From positions 124,001-188,000 of the forward strand of contig NZ_LBIC01000012.1 of NCBI RefSeq assembly GCF_001005725.1: 64,000 bases of DNA. The letters are read 5' to 3'. The notes under the pieces are model-generated. The model was not told the DNA's origin. It ran no database searches and saw only the letters and a list, made by a program, of their open reading frames with translations. Of the stretch, positions 53,930 through 62,999 are shown in pieces. Source of the DNA: Sphingobium chungbukense (lineage in GTDB: Bacteria > Pseudomonadota > Alphaproteobacteria > Sphingomonadales > Sphingomonadaceae). The position numbers and the translations under genes were made by a program. Position 1 is the stretch's first letter, and each line of letters opens with the position of its first letter.

Positions 53930-55528
53930 TCATGCAGACTGGTGACGCTTCTCAGTGTGAACCGAGGAAGAGTCTTTTTCGAACGCTTCGGCAAGAAAGC
54001 GCTCCTGTGGTTTCTCCGACGCAGTCTTCGGGATTGCGTCGAGCTGTTGGATGAAGCTCGGGACCATTCCGGAGTCGAGCCGCTCACGGCACCAGCCGAA
54101 CAGAAGTTGTGCATCGAAGGATGCCGGATCGGCTGGGACGATCGCCGCGACGACGTCCTTTTCACCAGGGGCCCCTGATGCGGCAGTGACGCCCCAGACA
54201 AACACGTCGCTGACGGTGGGATGTTCCGCGATCACCTTTTCGACGATTGCCGGGTTCACGAACTCGCCGTTATGCCGAATGCCGCCGCCGCTACGGAACT
54301 GGAAATAGATCCAGCCCTCTGTGTCCCGCATCACGACATCTCCGGTGCGCAACCACCCGCCCTCGGTTTTGCGCGCGCTTGCCTCCGGCAAGCCGATGTA
54401 AGCAACGGACATCGGAGAGCCATCGGCGTTTCCGAACCAGAGCTCGCCAGGCTCGCCGTCAGCGACATCGACACCGTCCTCGTCCACGATGCGCACTTGT
54501 AGGGACGGGGGAGCCTTGCCGCAGCTTCCGGGAGGACCGGCGTTCGCCGGGTTCAGAAGGAGCCCTCCTTCCATCGCACCATAGAATTCGATAATGTCCA
54601 GGCCGAAGCGGCTACGGAAAGTTTCCCAGATCGCAGTCGGCATGCCCGCACTGATGACATGACGGACGGGATTGTCGCGATCATCGGCGCGCTCTGGTTC
54701 CGAGTAGATCGCAGTTGCCATTCCGCCGAGTAGCGAGAATGTGGTGCAACCGTTGCGCCGGATGATTTCCCAAAGACGCGATTTGGTGAACCGGCGGCTG
54801 AAGACAGCACGCAGACCCATGCCCAGCGAAGGCGCGAGTGTCACATACTGAGCATTGCCGTGCGTGAGGGAAAGCCCGGTATAGGGCCGATCGCCTGCAT
54901 TGTACCCGAACATACTCTCGCCATATCCGCTCGCCGCGATGAAGCGGCCGTGCGTAACGACAATGCCCTTCGGGTCCCCGGTGGTGCCGCTCGTATACAT
55001 GATCTGCATGGGTGCAGTGGCACTGTCGATCGCGAGCGGCAGCTCGGCACCTTCAATCGCCAGATCACCGATGACGATGGTGTCGATGGAAGGTGTCGGC
55101 GAAGGGAGATCGCCGACAAAGGCTACCCACTTCAACGCGGGAAGTGAGGATAAAACTGCCGCGAGATTGTCTGCCGCATAATCGCCGGCGACTACGCCCA
55201 CGCATTCTGCATCGCGCAGCATATAGGACAGCTTCTCCCCCCTCATGCGAGGGTCAAGCGGCACAAGTTCGCAACCGACGATACTGGTGGCGACCATCAG
55301 TTCGACGAATTCAGGGTGATTTTGAAGGAGTAGACCGATCCGGTCGCCTTTGGCGATGCCGCGTGATTTCAGCCCGCGCGCCAATGCCTGACCGGCTCTC
55401 CAAAGCTCGGCATATGTGCGCGTTTCCTGCTCACCCTCATGTTCAAATGTCAGAACATCAAGGTTTGGGAGTTCATCGGCGCGAGCGCGGATGAGGTGAC
55501 CGATCGTAGGAAATGTCATAATGCTCAT
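53930..55528 (-). CDS. AMP-binding acyl-CoA synthetase/ligase
   Basis: A 532-residue adenylate-forming enzyme with the phosphate loop MQIMYTSGTTGDPKGIVVTH, ITEFYGAMEGG-like IIEFYGAMEGGLLLNPANAG, and the hinge region GWLRTGDVVMRDTEGWIYFQ followed by SGGGIRHNGEFVNPAIVEKV. The invariant D-R-x-K-D hinge is replaced by F-R-S-G-G, and the C-terminal lysine is probably that in IPKTASEKPQERF. It should activate the carboxylate substrate of this operon as a CoA thioester. ATG 55519 is an alternative start. Confidence 0.9.
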   Translation of the reverse strand: MSIMTFPTIGHLIRARADELPNLDVLTFEHEGEQETRTYAELWRAGQALARGLKSRGIAKGDRIGLLLQNHPEFVELMVATSIVGCELVPLDPRMRGEKLSYMLRDAECVGVVAGDYAADNLAAVLSSLPALKWVAFVGDLPSPTPSIDTIVIGDLAIEGAELPLAIDSATAPMQIMYTSGTTGDPKGIVVTHGRFIAASGYGESMFGYNAGDRPYTGLSLTHGNAQYVTLAPSLGMGLRAVFSRRFTKSRLWEIIRRNGCTTFSLLGGMATAIYSEPERADDRDNPVRHVISAGMPTAIWETFRSRFGLDIIEFYGAMEGGLLLNPANAGPPGSCGKAPPSLQVRIVDEDGVDVADGEPGELWFGNADGSPMSVAYIGLPEASARKTEGGWLRTGDVVMRDTEGWIYFQFRSGGGIRHNGEFVNPAIVEKVIAEHPTVSDVFVWGVTAASGAPGEKDVVAAIVPADPASFDAQLLFGWCRERLDSGMVPSFIQQLDAIPKTASEKPQERFLAEAFEKDSSSVHTEKRHQSA

Positions 55529-56763
55529 CTCTGCAAGGTTGTGACGACTAGCGCGCCGACGTCGTCGCCGACGTAGCCGCCACCATTTTCGGCGATTGCG
55601 GTCCGGGCACCTTCGACCTGCCGGGGTCCAGCCTGGCCGCGCAACTGCTCAGTCAGTTCCACGATCTGGGCGAGGCCGGTTGCACCGATGGGATGCCCCT
55701 TGCGGAGTAGGCCGCCCGACGGATTGACCACGGTTCTCCCGCCGCCTCCAAGCGCGGTAAGACCCTGTTCAATAAGGGGACCAGCTTCGCCCTTGGCACA
55801 GATACCGAGATATTCGGTGTGGATGACTTCGGACGGGGCTGAAGCATCGTGAAGTTCCACGACATCGATGTCCTCGGGACCGAATCCGGCCTCTTCGTAA
55901 GCCTTGCCAATCGTCGCCTCGAATACGCCATCCACTGCATCTGCGGCATAGTCCCAGCCCGTTGCCAGAACGGAGGATGCGATCCTGACTGGATCCACCA
56001 GCCCCAGTGCCTTGGCCTTACGCTCGGAAACGAGCACAACGGCTGCTGCTCCATCGCCGATTGGCGAGCACATAGGCAGTGTGAGGGGATCCGCGACCAC
56101 GCGGGCGTTCAAGACGTCTTCGATGGTGAGAACATCGCGGAATTGTGCCCGCGGATTGAGTGCTCCGTGTCGGCTGTTCTTGGCGGAGACTGCGGCGAAG
56201 TGCCGCGCGGTCGAGCCGTATTTGCGCATATGCGGCGCTGCCATCGTCGCATATATGTCCATGAAGATCGAGCGCGCAGCCGCGTTCTCTGTGTCCGGCT
56301 CAATCCCTTCGGACCGAAGTTTGCGATCGATAGATGCCTGAACGCCCTCCATGTCTTCAAAATCCACCGCGCCGGCGAACACCGAGAAAGTGCGTGCTTT
56401 GTCAGGATGAACCAGCTTCTCGAAGCCGCACGCGAGTACGACATCATAGGCACCGAATGTAACCATCGAGGCCGCTTGCTGTAGCGCCGTACCAGCGGAG
56501 GCGCAGGCGTTCTCGACGTTGATAACCGGGATATGCCCGATACCCATGCCGCGCAGCGCGACCTCTCCGGGAATGAGGACTTGCCCCGTAATGACGCCAC
56601 CCGCTGCATTCGCCATATAGGCGGCCTCGAGATCATCTCCTGACAGACCAGCATCGGCGAGAGCGGCCGAGATGGCCTCGGCTGCGAGTGACTTCAAGCC
56701 CCTGTCGAGATGCTTCCCGAAGGTCGTCATGCCGACCCCTGCGACGTACGCATTCTGCTTCAT
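55525..56763 (-). CDS. Thiolase-family protein (SCP-x/lipid-transfer type)
   Basis: A 412-residue thiolase-like enzyme with the nucleophile in INVENACASAGTALQQAASM, VVELHDASAPSEVIHTEYLG, and the histidine motif SGGLLRKGHPIGATGLAQIV. The C-terminal C-x-G motif of degradative thiolases is replaced by ENGGGYVGDDVGA. This is the form found in SCP-x-like thiolases and lipid-transfer aldolases of steroid and aryl side-chain pathways. It may therefore catalyse thiolytic or retro-aldol removal of a side chain. The stop/start overlap both neighbours. Confidence 0.87.
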   Translation of the reverse strand: MKQNAYVAGVGMTTFGKHLDRGLKSLAAEAISAALADAGLSGDDLEAAYMANAAGGVITGQVLIPGEVALRGMGIGHIPVINVENACASAGTALQQAASMVTFGAYDVVLACGFEKLVHPDKARTFSVFAGAVDFEDMEGVQASIDRKLRSEGIEPDTENAAARSIFMDIYATMAAPHMRKYGSTARHFAAVSAKNSRHGALNPRAQFRDVLTIEDVLNARVVADPLTLPMCSPIGDGAAAVVLVSERKAKALGLVDPVRIASSVLATGWDYAADAVDGVFEATIGKAYEEAGFGPEDIDVVELHDASAPSEVIHTEYLGICAKGEAGPLIEQGLTALGGGGRTVVNPSGGLLRKGHPIGATGLAQIVELTEQLRGQAGPRQVEGARTAIAENGGGYVGDDVGALVVTTLQR

Positions 56764-58058
56764 GCAAATCGCTCCGGATCGGCGAGCCCATAGCCCCCTT
56801 TGATAGAGAGGATTTCGTTGCAGCCATCTTCGATCAAAGCGAGACGCGCGTCCCGGAAGGTCTTCTCGATGGGATATTCGTCGGTCATCCCATTGCCGCC
56901 GAAAATTTGCATCGCATCCGAGGCTACCTCGAAGGCCGTCTGGGTGCCAGTGATCTTTGCCATCATCGCCGAGGGCAGGGACGGGGTAGGGGCAGTCGCG
57001 TTGTAGAGCGCTACACGCCGCGTTAGCGCGCGGCTCAGCTCGATCTTGCGCGCCATGTGAAACAGCCGCTGTGCGACGGACTGGTGACGGATTATCGGAA
57101 CCCCGCCCTGCTTCCTCTCATGCGCATAGTCCCAGGCAAGCTCGTAGGCTGAGCGCGCGTTCCCGGTCCAGACAGCGCCCATGAGGGTGTTGGCCTCGGC
57201 ATGCACGCCGTAGACTGCCCGCTTATAGTCTTCGGGGCCGGCGATCACATTGTCGAGCGGCAACTCGACATTGTCGAAGAAGAGCTCTCCTTGCGGCAGC
57301 GCGCGCTGCCCCATTTTCGCGATAACGCGCCCCTTTGTGACACCGGGGGCGTCCAACGGTACGATAATGCAGGCACCGTTTCTCGGGTCCGCACCATTCC
57401 CGGTATCCGCTGCTACGTAGAGCACGCAGATCTCTGCGGCTGGCGCATTGGAGCACCAGGCCGCCTTCTGACCCTGCAGCACGATGCGGTCGGCTTCGAA
57501 CTTCGCTACGCAATTGGGCCGGCCATATTTCGCGTTAGGGGCGAAAATTGCGCCGTTCGGATCGAGCATGTCGGTACCATGATCTGGCTCGGTGATCGCC
57601 CAGCAACCGGGAACACCCTCGGGATACTTCGCGATCAGATCAGAGCGACCAAACATATGCATCATCACATGCGGGAGCATCGTCGCGCCGAGGACGATTG
57701 CGAGACCTCCATCGCCATAGCCGAACTCCTCATTGGCGATGCACAGAAGGACCGCGCGTTCTGCCTCCGGCATTGCCATAAGATCAGCGACGGATATGCC
57801 GAGAGTGGCGAATTCCTTCATGAACGACCAGTAGGGCGAGCCTGGCGCCAGTTGCTCGCCGGGATCGATGCGGTCTAGCTTCTGGCCAAGCGGACGCATC
57901 ACCCTTCGAGCAAAGCCGTTCAAAACATCGCGGATTGCCTCCTGCTCTTCCGTCAGAAGGCTCTCCGCGCCCCACGCCGTCATTACGGCGCGAGGATCGG
58001 CAGGCCAGTCGAGTATGCGCGGCCGCTGTAAGGCCTCGATGGTCGTTGGGTCGTTCAT
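56760..58058 (-). CDS. Acyl-CoA dehydrogenase
   Basis: A 432-residue FAD flavoenzyme with ACAD landmarks: CWAITEPDHGTDMLDPNGAI, GQKAAWCSNAPAAEICVLYV, MGAVWTGNARSAYELAWDYA, and the C-terminal QIFGGNGMTDEYPIEKTFRD. It would introduce the 2,3-double bond into the acyl-CoA formed by the ligase. The base glutamate is not obvious at the usual C-terminal place (RLALIEDGCNEILSIKGGYG), where E-D-G-C-N-E offers a candidate. It lies 31 bp after the receptor gene and overlaps the thiolase by 4 bp. Confidence 0.9.
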   Translation of the reverse strand: MNDPTTIEALQRPRILDWPADPRAVMTAWGAESLLTEEQEAIRDVLNGFARRVMRPLGQKLDRIDPGEQLAPGSPYWSFMKEFATLGISVADLMAMPEAERAVLLCIANEEFGYGDGGLAIVLGATMLPHVMMHMFGRSDLIAKYPEGVPGCWAITEPDHGTDMLDPNGAIFAPNAKYGRPNCVAKFEADRIVLQGQKAAWCSNAPAAEICVLYVAADTGNGADPRNGACIIVPLDAPGVTKGRVIAKMGQRALPQGELFFDNVELPLDNVIAGPEDYKRAVYGVHAEANTLMGAVWTGNARSAYELAWDYAHERKQGGVPIIRHQSVAQRLFHMARKIELSRALTRRVALYNATAPTPSLPSAMMAKITGTQTAFEVASDAMQIFGGNGMTDEYPIEKTFRDARLALIEDGCNEILSIKGGYGLADPERFA

Positions 58059-58089
58059 GAGGATTTCCTTTGCTGAGACAGCAGCGATT

Positions 58090-60441
58090 TCAGAACTTCA
58101 TGCGTCCACTCACGCCCCAGGTGGCGGGCGGCGCGAAAACCTGCATGCCGAGACTAAGACTGGAAACGTCGAGGGCCCAAACACGGTACTGGGTACTCGT
58201 GACGTTATCGCCGTAGATCGCCAGCTCGAACTTGTCGTTCGGCGAAGTCCAGCTCATACGAAGATCAAGCGTTGCCCACTTCCGCTCGTAATTCACAGGC
58301 TCGTTCAGGACCGTAAGGTAGTAGCCTTCCTTGTATTGGCCGCTTGCCTGTGCCGCCAACTTACCACCTGCAAAATCCCATTCGTAGCGGGCGAGACCAC
58401 TCAGAGCCAGGCGAGGCGTGTTCGGCATCTTGCGAGTGACCTGCGAGCCGTCCGGCAGGACGATGCCCTTAACCTTGCTGTGAATGGTCGAGCCATTGAT
58501 CGCGAAGTCGAGACCGGGCACTGGGGTCAGCTTCAGTTCTGCTTCTCCGCCATAGACGATTGCGTTCACGTTCGTGATGGTCTGGGCGATGTTGATCAGC
58601 GAAAATGCCTGGAAATTCTGATAGTCGTAGTAGAATCCCGAAGCGTTGAAGGTGCCGCGACCACCCAGGAACCGTTTCTTGATACCGGCTTCGTAGGAGG
58701 TGAGAACCTCCTGCTTATGCGCGAATTGGTCGGGGAAGATCGGCGGGAAGACCGGTGCGGTCCAGTTGCCGCCCTTGTGACCCCGGGTATAGCTCAGATA
58801 AAGAAGCGTCGTGTTGTCCGGCTTATAGTCGAGCTCGGCCTTCGCTGAAACATTGTCAAACGGACGGTTCGCAGCAGGATTGTTGCCAGGATTGTAGGTA
58901 AACGGAGCCTGGATCTGCGGGGTATCCGTAAAGGCGTAGTCGTAGCGCTTCCGATCGTGCGTAAACCGCAGTCCTCCGATCACCGAAAACTGGTCGTTTA
59001 TGGCGTATTCGCCCTGCGCGAAGGCCGCAACGCTGTTCGTCACAAGACGATAGTTTGTCTGGAAGTTTGCAGGGACGGTACCACCAGGCGCACATTGCAC
59101 GCCGATGCACGGTGGTGCCCCTACATAAGGTGCCAGATCAAGGTCGACTGCGCTCCCGTAGCGGCCGTTCATATGGAGGTAGAACCCTCCGACGACCCAC
59201 TTCAGATTGCCCGTCGTCCCGTTGAGGCGAACTTCCTCCGAAACCTGATCATACCGCTGCGTGGTCCCGTAAACGAAGAACTGCGCCGGCGAAAAATTGT
59301 TGTTGTACATCAGGAATTTATTGATCTTCAGGTAATCGGTCACGGAAGTGAGCGTTACGCTACCGAAGTCGTGTGTCAGCTTGATCTGGCCATTATAGAT
59401 CGAGCGCTTGAAGTAGCCGGGATAAGGGTTGGCGACCGTGTAGGGATCCGAACTCGGCTTGAACCCGACGACATTGCAGCCGGCGCAAGGAGCGGTCACC
59501 GTACCGCCAGTCACAATATTGGGGAATTGGGCGATCTGGTTCGGACCCACGGGAACGCCGAGGCCGTCAGGTCCTGGGACCGCAACGCCGCCGCTGTAGG
59601 CCGGCCCATGCTGGTCATCACGATTGTAACGACCGAGCAACCGGATCTTGGTGTCGCCCATATCGAACAGCAGTTGGCCACGAACGGCGTAATTGTCCGT
59701 ATTGCCAGCATCGTGTTTGCCGGTCTGCGTGTTGTAGAACGGCCCATCCGACTGGTTGCGGGTGAACGACAAACGGCCGAGAATGTTTTCAGTGATCGGG
59801 CCGCTGATCGCTCCCTGGACATTATAGGTATTGAACCGTCCATAGCTGCCCTGCACATAGCCTGAAAGGTGATCGGTCGGTGCTGCGCTGATGAAATGGA
59901 TGAGGCCGCCCGTTGCGTTGCGACCGAAGAGAGTGCCCTGCGGTCCGCGAAGGACCTCCACACGTTCCAGATCGAAAATCGGGACTGAGATACCTCCGCT
60001 GCTCCCGACGTATGTGTCGTCCTGATAGACGGCGATCGGAGGCTCGAGGTGGTCTGCGAAATCGTTCTGGACGACGCCACGGATGTTGATGTTCGAGACC
60101 GAAGGGCTGAATTGATAGAAGCTCACGGCAGGCGTCTGCTTCACGATATCGGTCGACGTGACGAAGCCAAGTTTCTGGATGGCGGTACCGCTAAACGCAG
60201 TGATCGAAATGCCGACCTTCTGCAGGTTCTGCTCGCGCCGATTGGCCGTCACGACGATGTCCTGGGTCAACAAGCCGGCACGGTCTGCGCCACCTTCCGC
60301 GTTCGACGCGCCGCTGTCCTGCGCCGGTGCAGCGGCATCGGTCGGCGCTGCGGTTTGCGCCATGGCTGCCGGAGCTACGCCAAGTGCGGCACCTGCGAAC
60401 AACATGGCTTTTGCGATAGTGAGCGTGGATTTACGTTGCAT
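58090..60441 (-). CDS. TonB-dependent receptor heading the CoA-ester operon
   Basis: A 783-residue outer-membrane receptor. ATG 60441 follows AGGAGGGG; the signal peptide ends near PAAMAQ. The TonB box and plug are LTQDIVVTANRREQNLQKVG, NIRGVVQNDFADHLEPPIAV and LERVEVLRGPQGTLFGRNAT. The C-terminus is FAPPATWGVSGRMKF with a terminal Phe. It is the first gene of a ten-gene operon for acyl-CoA metabolism, so it probably imports that pathway's substrate. It is distinct from the receptor at 36920. Confidence 0.93.
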   Translation of the reverse strand: MQRKSTLTIAKAMLFAGAALGVAPAAMAQTAAPTDAAAPAQDSGASNAEGGADRAGLLTQDIVVTANRREQNLQKVGISITAFSGTAIQKLGFVTSTDIVKQTPAVSFYQFSPSVSNINIRGVVQNDFADHLEPPIAVYQDDTYVGSSGGISVPIFDLERVEVLRGPQGTLFGRNATGGLIHFISAAPTDHLSGYVQGSYGRFNTYNVQGAISGPITENILGRLSFTRNQSDGPFYNTQTGKHDAGNTDNYAVRGQLLFDMGDTKIRLLGRYNRDDQHGPAYSGGVAVPGPDGLGVPVGPNQIAQFPNIVTGGTVTAPCAGCNVVGFKPSSDPYTVANPYPGYFKRSIYNGQIKLTHDFGSVTLTSVTDYLKINKFLMYNNNFSPAQFFVYGTTQRYDQVSEEVRLNGTTGNLKWVVGGFYLHMNGRYGSAVDLDLAPYVGAPPCIGVQCAPGGTVPANFQTNYRLVTNSVAAFAQGEYAINDQFSVIGGLRFTHDRKRYDYAFTDTPQIQAPFTYNPGNNPAANRPFDNVSAKAELDYKPDNTTLLYLSYTRGHKGGNWTAPVFPPIFPDQFAHKQEVLTSYEAGIKKRFLGGRGTFNASGFYYDYQNFQAFSLINIAQTITNVNAIVYGGEAELKLTPVPGLDFAINGSTIHSKVKGIVLPDGSQVTRKMPNTPRLALSGLARYEWDFAGGKLAAQASGQYKEGYYLTVLNEPVNYERKWATLDLRMSWTSPNDKFELAIYGDNVTSTQYRVWALDVSSLSLGMQVFAPPATWGVSGRMKF

Positions 60442-60478
60442 TTCACCCCTCCTGGTCACCCGGAATTAACGGCCGGGT

Positions 60479-60493
60479 TTCATTCTGAATGAA
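60479..60493. promoter_or_regulatory. 15-bp palindrome in the TonB/AraC divergent promoter region
   Basis: TTCATTC-T-GAATGAA is a perfect 7-bp inverted repeat about one central base, 38 bp upstream of the receptor start and 84 bp upstream of the AraC start. It overlaps by two bases the motif shared with the Rieske promoter. Confidence 0.5.
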
Positions 60494-60512
60494 CATACGC
60501 TATCGAATGGAG
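60492..60512 (+). promoter_or_regulatory. Copy 1 of shared motif AACATACG-N4-CGWATGGAG
   Basis: AACATACG, CTAT, CGAATGGAG. Seventeen of 21 bases equal those at 61651-61671. It lies between the divergent receptor and AraC genes. An AraC-protein site is the simplest explanation. Confidence 0.6.
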
Positions 60513-60576
60513 CATCAAATGTGGAGACGGCCGTCTTTGCAGTGACAGCGCAACAAATTTGCGTGGGGAGAGGAAC

Positions 60577-61506
60577 GTGCAGGTGCAACCGCCGCCAAGG
60601 ACAGTTCGGATCGCATCGCTTACGACGGAAAATGTAAGTCCGATCTTTCTCGAACTCGATGTTCAGGATGCTATGGAGACGAGAGGGACGTTCGCGATTT
60701 CAGTCCTGGACGGATTGAGCGTCGTTCGCTCGACAACGCGCGGAATGCCATTCCACGTCCATCGGCTGAACCGGCACATCCGAGCGGCCTCAAGCCACGC
60801 TTTTTTCGCATGCGTGCCGCTGCGGGGCAGCCTTTATCTGGACCAGAGCGGGCGCCATTGTACCCTGGCTCGGGGTGACATCGGCCTTATGGATTCGCGA
60901 ACCGAATATACGTTGGGAATGTCGCAGGAGCTCGATGCACTCTGGATTCGCATTGAGCCGGAAAAGTTGGAGGCCAGGCTGTCTGGCATCAGTCGTTTCA
61001 TGGCAAAGCGCGTAGATGGATCGCAGGGCCTTGGGCTGATTGCGTCTCGCTTCATCGTAACCACTGCGTCTCAGGCTGAGGTGCTCGCCCGGCAACAAGG
61101 GTCGTCAATAGCGTCGATCCTTATGGATTTGCTCTGCTCCGCCGCAGCTGCAGATGAGGAATGGCCGCAGGCTTCGCGTACAGCGGTGCGCAATTTCGAG
61201 CGAGCCAAAGAATTCATCGACCACCACCTTGCTGACGAGGATCTTGGGCCTGCGCAGATCGCCGCCGGCGTAGGGATCGGCACCCGATATCTTTCCGAAC
61301 TTTTCGCTAAGCAGGGTACAACGGTAATGACGTGGGTCGTGCAGCGCCGCCTCGAACTGGTTCGCGCCGCAATCGAAGGTCGATGCTGGTCGCCAGGGCT
61401 GATCGCGGACGTGGCTTACCGGCACGGATTCAGCAATATTCCGAGCTTTAATCGGGCGTTCAAGCACGCTTTTGCGATAACTCCCCGCCGTGTGATGAAC
61501 GGCTAG
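60577..61506 (+). CDS. AraC-family transcriptional regulator
   Basis: About 309 residues. The N-terminal ligand-binding part (about 25-190) contains HAFFACVPLRGSLYLDQSGR and LARGDIGLMDSRTEYTLGMS, as in AraC-binding-like cupin sensors of catabolic regulators. The C-terminal double HTH has LGPAQIAAGVGIGTRYLSEL and IADVAYRHGFSNIPSFNRAF. The start is GTG 60577 or 60583 after GGAGAGG at 60567-60573; the frame is open to a TTG at 60559. It is divergent from the TonB operon and upstream of the Rieske genes, and shared motifs point to control of both. Confidence 0.88.
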   Translation: MQVQPPPRTVRIASLTTENVSPIFLELDVQDAMETRGTFAISVLDGLSVVRSTTRGMPFHVHRLNRHIRAASSHAFFACVPLRGSLYLDQSGRHCTLARGDIGLMDSRTEYTLGMSQELDALWIRIEPEKLEARLSGISRFMAKRVDGSQGLGLIASRFIVTTASQAEVLARQQGSSIASILMDLLCSAAAADEEWPQASRTAVRNFERAKEFIDHHLADEDLGPAQIAAGVGIGTRYLSELFAKQGTTVMTWVVQRRLELVRAAIEGRCWSPGLIADVAYRHGFSNIPSFNRAFKHAFAITPRRVMNG

Positions 61507-61650
61507 GCGCCGAACTAGATCGTATCGGAGATGGCCGTCGTAGATGGCTGCTGTGGGCTACGAATGATGTCTGCGGCCGATTTCGTTGGGGAAAGAAGGA
61601 GCGCAACGTGGCCCTCGGGTGAAAAACGACTGGACAAGGTTGGGCATTTC

Positions 61651-61671
61651 AACATACGGAAGCGTATGGAG
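61651..61671 (+). promoter_or_regulatory. Copy 2 of shared motif AACATACG-N4-CGWATGGAG
   Basis: AACATACG, GAAG, CGTATGGAG, containing the perfect inverted repeat CATACG-N4-CGTATG. It ends 8 bp before the dioxygenase ATG and includes its GGAG ribosome site, so protein bound here, or an RNA hairpin, could affect both transcription and translation. Confidence 0.6.
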
Positions 61672-61679
61672 ATGGCGCG

Positions 61680-62999
61680 ATGACATTAATAGCTAGCAAT
61701 TTTGTAGACTGGGAATTCGGCACGGTTGACCGTCGAATATTCTGGGATTCTGCGATCTATGAGCGCGAGATGGAGCAGATTTTTGCTCGCTCCTGGCTCT
61801 TCGTGGCGCACGAATCGCAGGTCGAGGCGCCGGGCAGTTTCATCACTACCTATATGGGTGAGGACTCGGTCATCGTGGCGCGCGCTGATGCCCAGACGAT
61901 CAACGTGTTTCTCAACTCCTGCCCCCATCGCGGAAATCGCGTATGTTTCGCAGATAGCGGGCAGGGGCGCCAGTTTACCTGCAACTATCATGGCTGGGCC
62001 TTTGGGCTGGGTGGCGAACTCAAGAAGATGCCTAAGATGGGCCTCTACAAGTCGACCCCCGGCTTCCGCATGGAGGACTGGGGTCTCAAGCGCGCCCGCG
62101 TTGCTACTTACAAGGGGCTGGTGTTCGCGACATTCAGCGAGGACGCCCCTAGTTTGGATGACTGGTTAGGTGATTTCCGATGGTATCTCGATGCGGTGCT
62201 CGATGCTGAGGACGGCGGTACTGAGTTCCTTCCCGGCGGGGCGACCCGTTCGGTCATGCGGTGCAACTGGAAATTCCCGGCCGATAATTTCGTCGGTGAT
62301 ATCTACCATGCGCTCTGGACTCATCTTGGTGGCTCGGAGCCGACGCTGGGGCGCCATGGTGGCGTGAAAGTCGAGAATAGCGGTAGCTACCAGGTATCGG
62401 TGAACGGCCACGGTTGGGAGTTCAACGACAGTTTCCTCGGCAACGCCGCCACGATGGGGGATCGTGACCTGTTACGCTACATGCGTTCACGTCAGGAAGC
62501 GATCACCGCCCGCCTCGGCAAATTTCGCTCCGACATGTGGGGATCGGTGGCATCTGCAACCATATTCCCGAACTTCTCTTTTCTTCCGGGCTATTTCACC
62601 TTTCGCACCTTTCAGCCGAAGGGACCGCTTAAGACTGAAATTCATGCGTGGACGCTCGTTCCCCGCAACATGCCCGACGACATTAAGGACCGCTTCCGTC
62701 GTGGTTCGATGCGCACCTTCTCGCCGTCCGGCCTGCTCGAAATGGATGATGGAGAGAATTGGGAGCACTCGACGTCGGCAAACGCCGGCTGGGTAACGCG
62801 AAACCAGAGGCTTTGCTACGCAATGGCCCCGGAAGGTGAGGAGGTAGATGCGTCGCTTCCGGGGACCGTGTCGAGCGGTCAGCTTTCCGATGCCAATCAG
62901 CGCCTGTTTTATAAGCGCTGGGCCGAGATGATGGATGCTGGGTCATGGGCCGACATTCCGATGGCCACCAAAAGCGCAAATGTGGAGGCCGCCGAATGA
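61680..62999 (+). CDS. Aromatic-ring-hydroxylating dioxygenase, alpha subunit
   Basis: A 439-residue Rieske oxygenase catalytic subunit. The [2Fe-2S] ligands are C81 and H83 (NSCPHRGNRVC) and C101 and H104 (CNYHGWAFGL). Mononuclear iron residues are D207-x2-H210-x4-H215 in ADNFVGDIYHALWTHLGG. It produces a cis-dihydrodiol from an aromatic ring. It is less like BenA than like biphenyl/phenylpropionate or salicylate-type oxygenases, and its substrate cannot be named. No ferredoxin or reductase gene follows inside the window. It overlaps the beta gene by 4 bp. Confidence 0.93.
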   Translation: MTLIASNFVDWEFGTVDRRIFWDSAIYEREMEQIFARSWLFVAHESQVEAPGSFITTYMGEDSVIVARADAQTINVFLNSCPHRGNRVCFADSGQGRQFTCNYHGWAFGLGGELKKMPKMGLYKSTPGFRMEDWGLKRARVATYKGLVFATFSEDAPSLDDWLGDFRWYLDAVLDAEDGGTEFLPGGATRSVMRCNWKFPADNFVGDIYHALWTHLGGSEPTLGRHGGVKVENSGSYQVSVNGHGWEFNDSFLGNAATMGDRDLLRYMRSRQEAITARLGKFRSDMWGSVASATIFPNFSFLPGYFTFRTFQPKGPLKTEIHAWTLVPRNMPDDIKDRFRRGSMRTFSPSGLLEMDDGENWEHSTSANAGWVTRNQRLCYAMAPEGEEVDASLPGTVSSGQLSDANQRLFYKRWAEMMDAGSWADIPMATKSANVEAAE

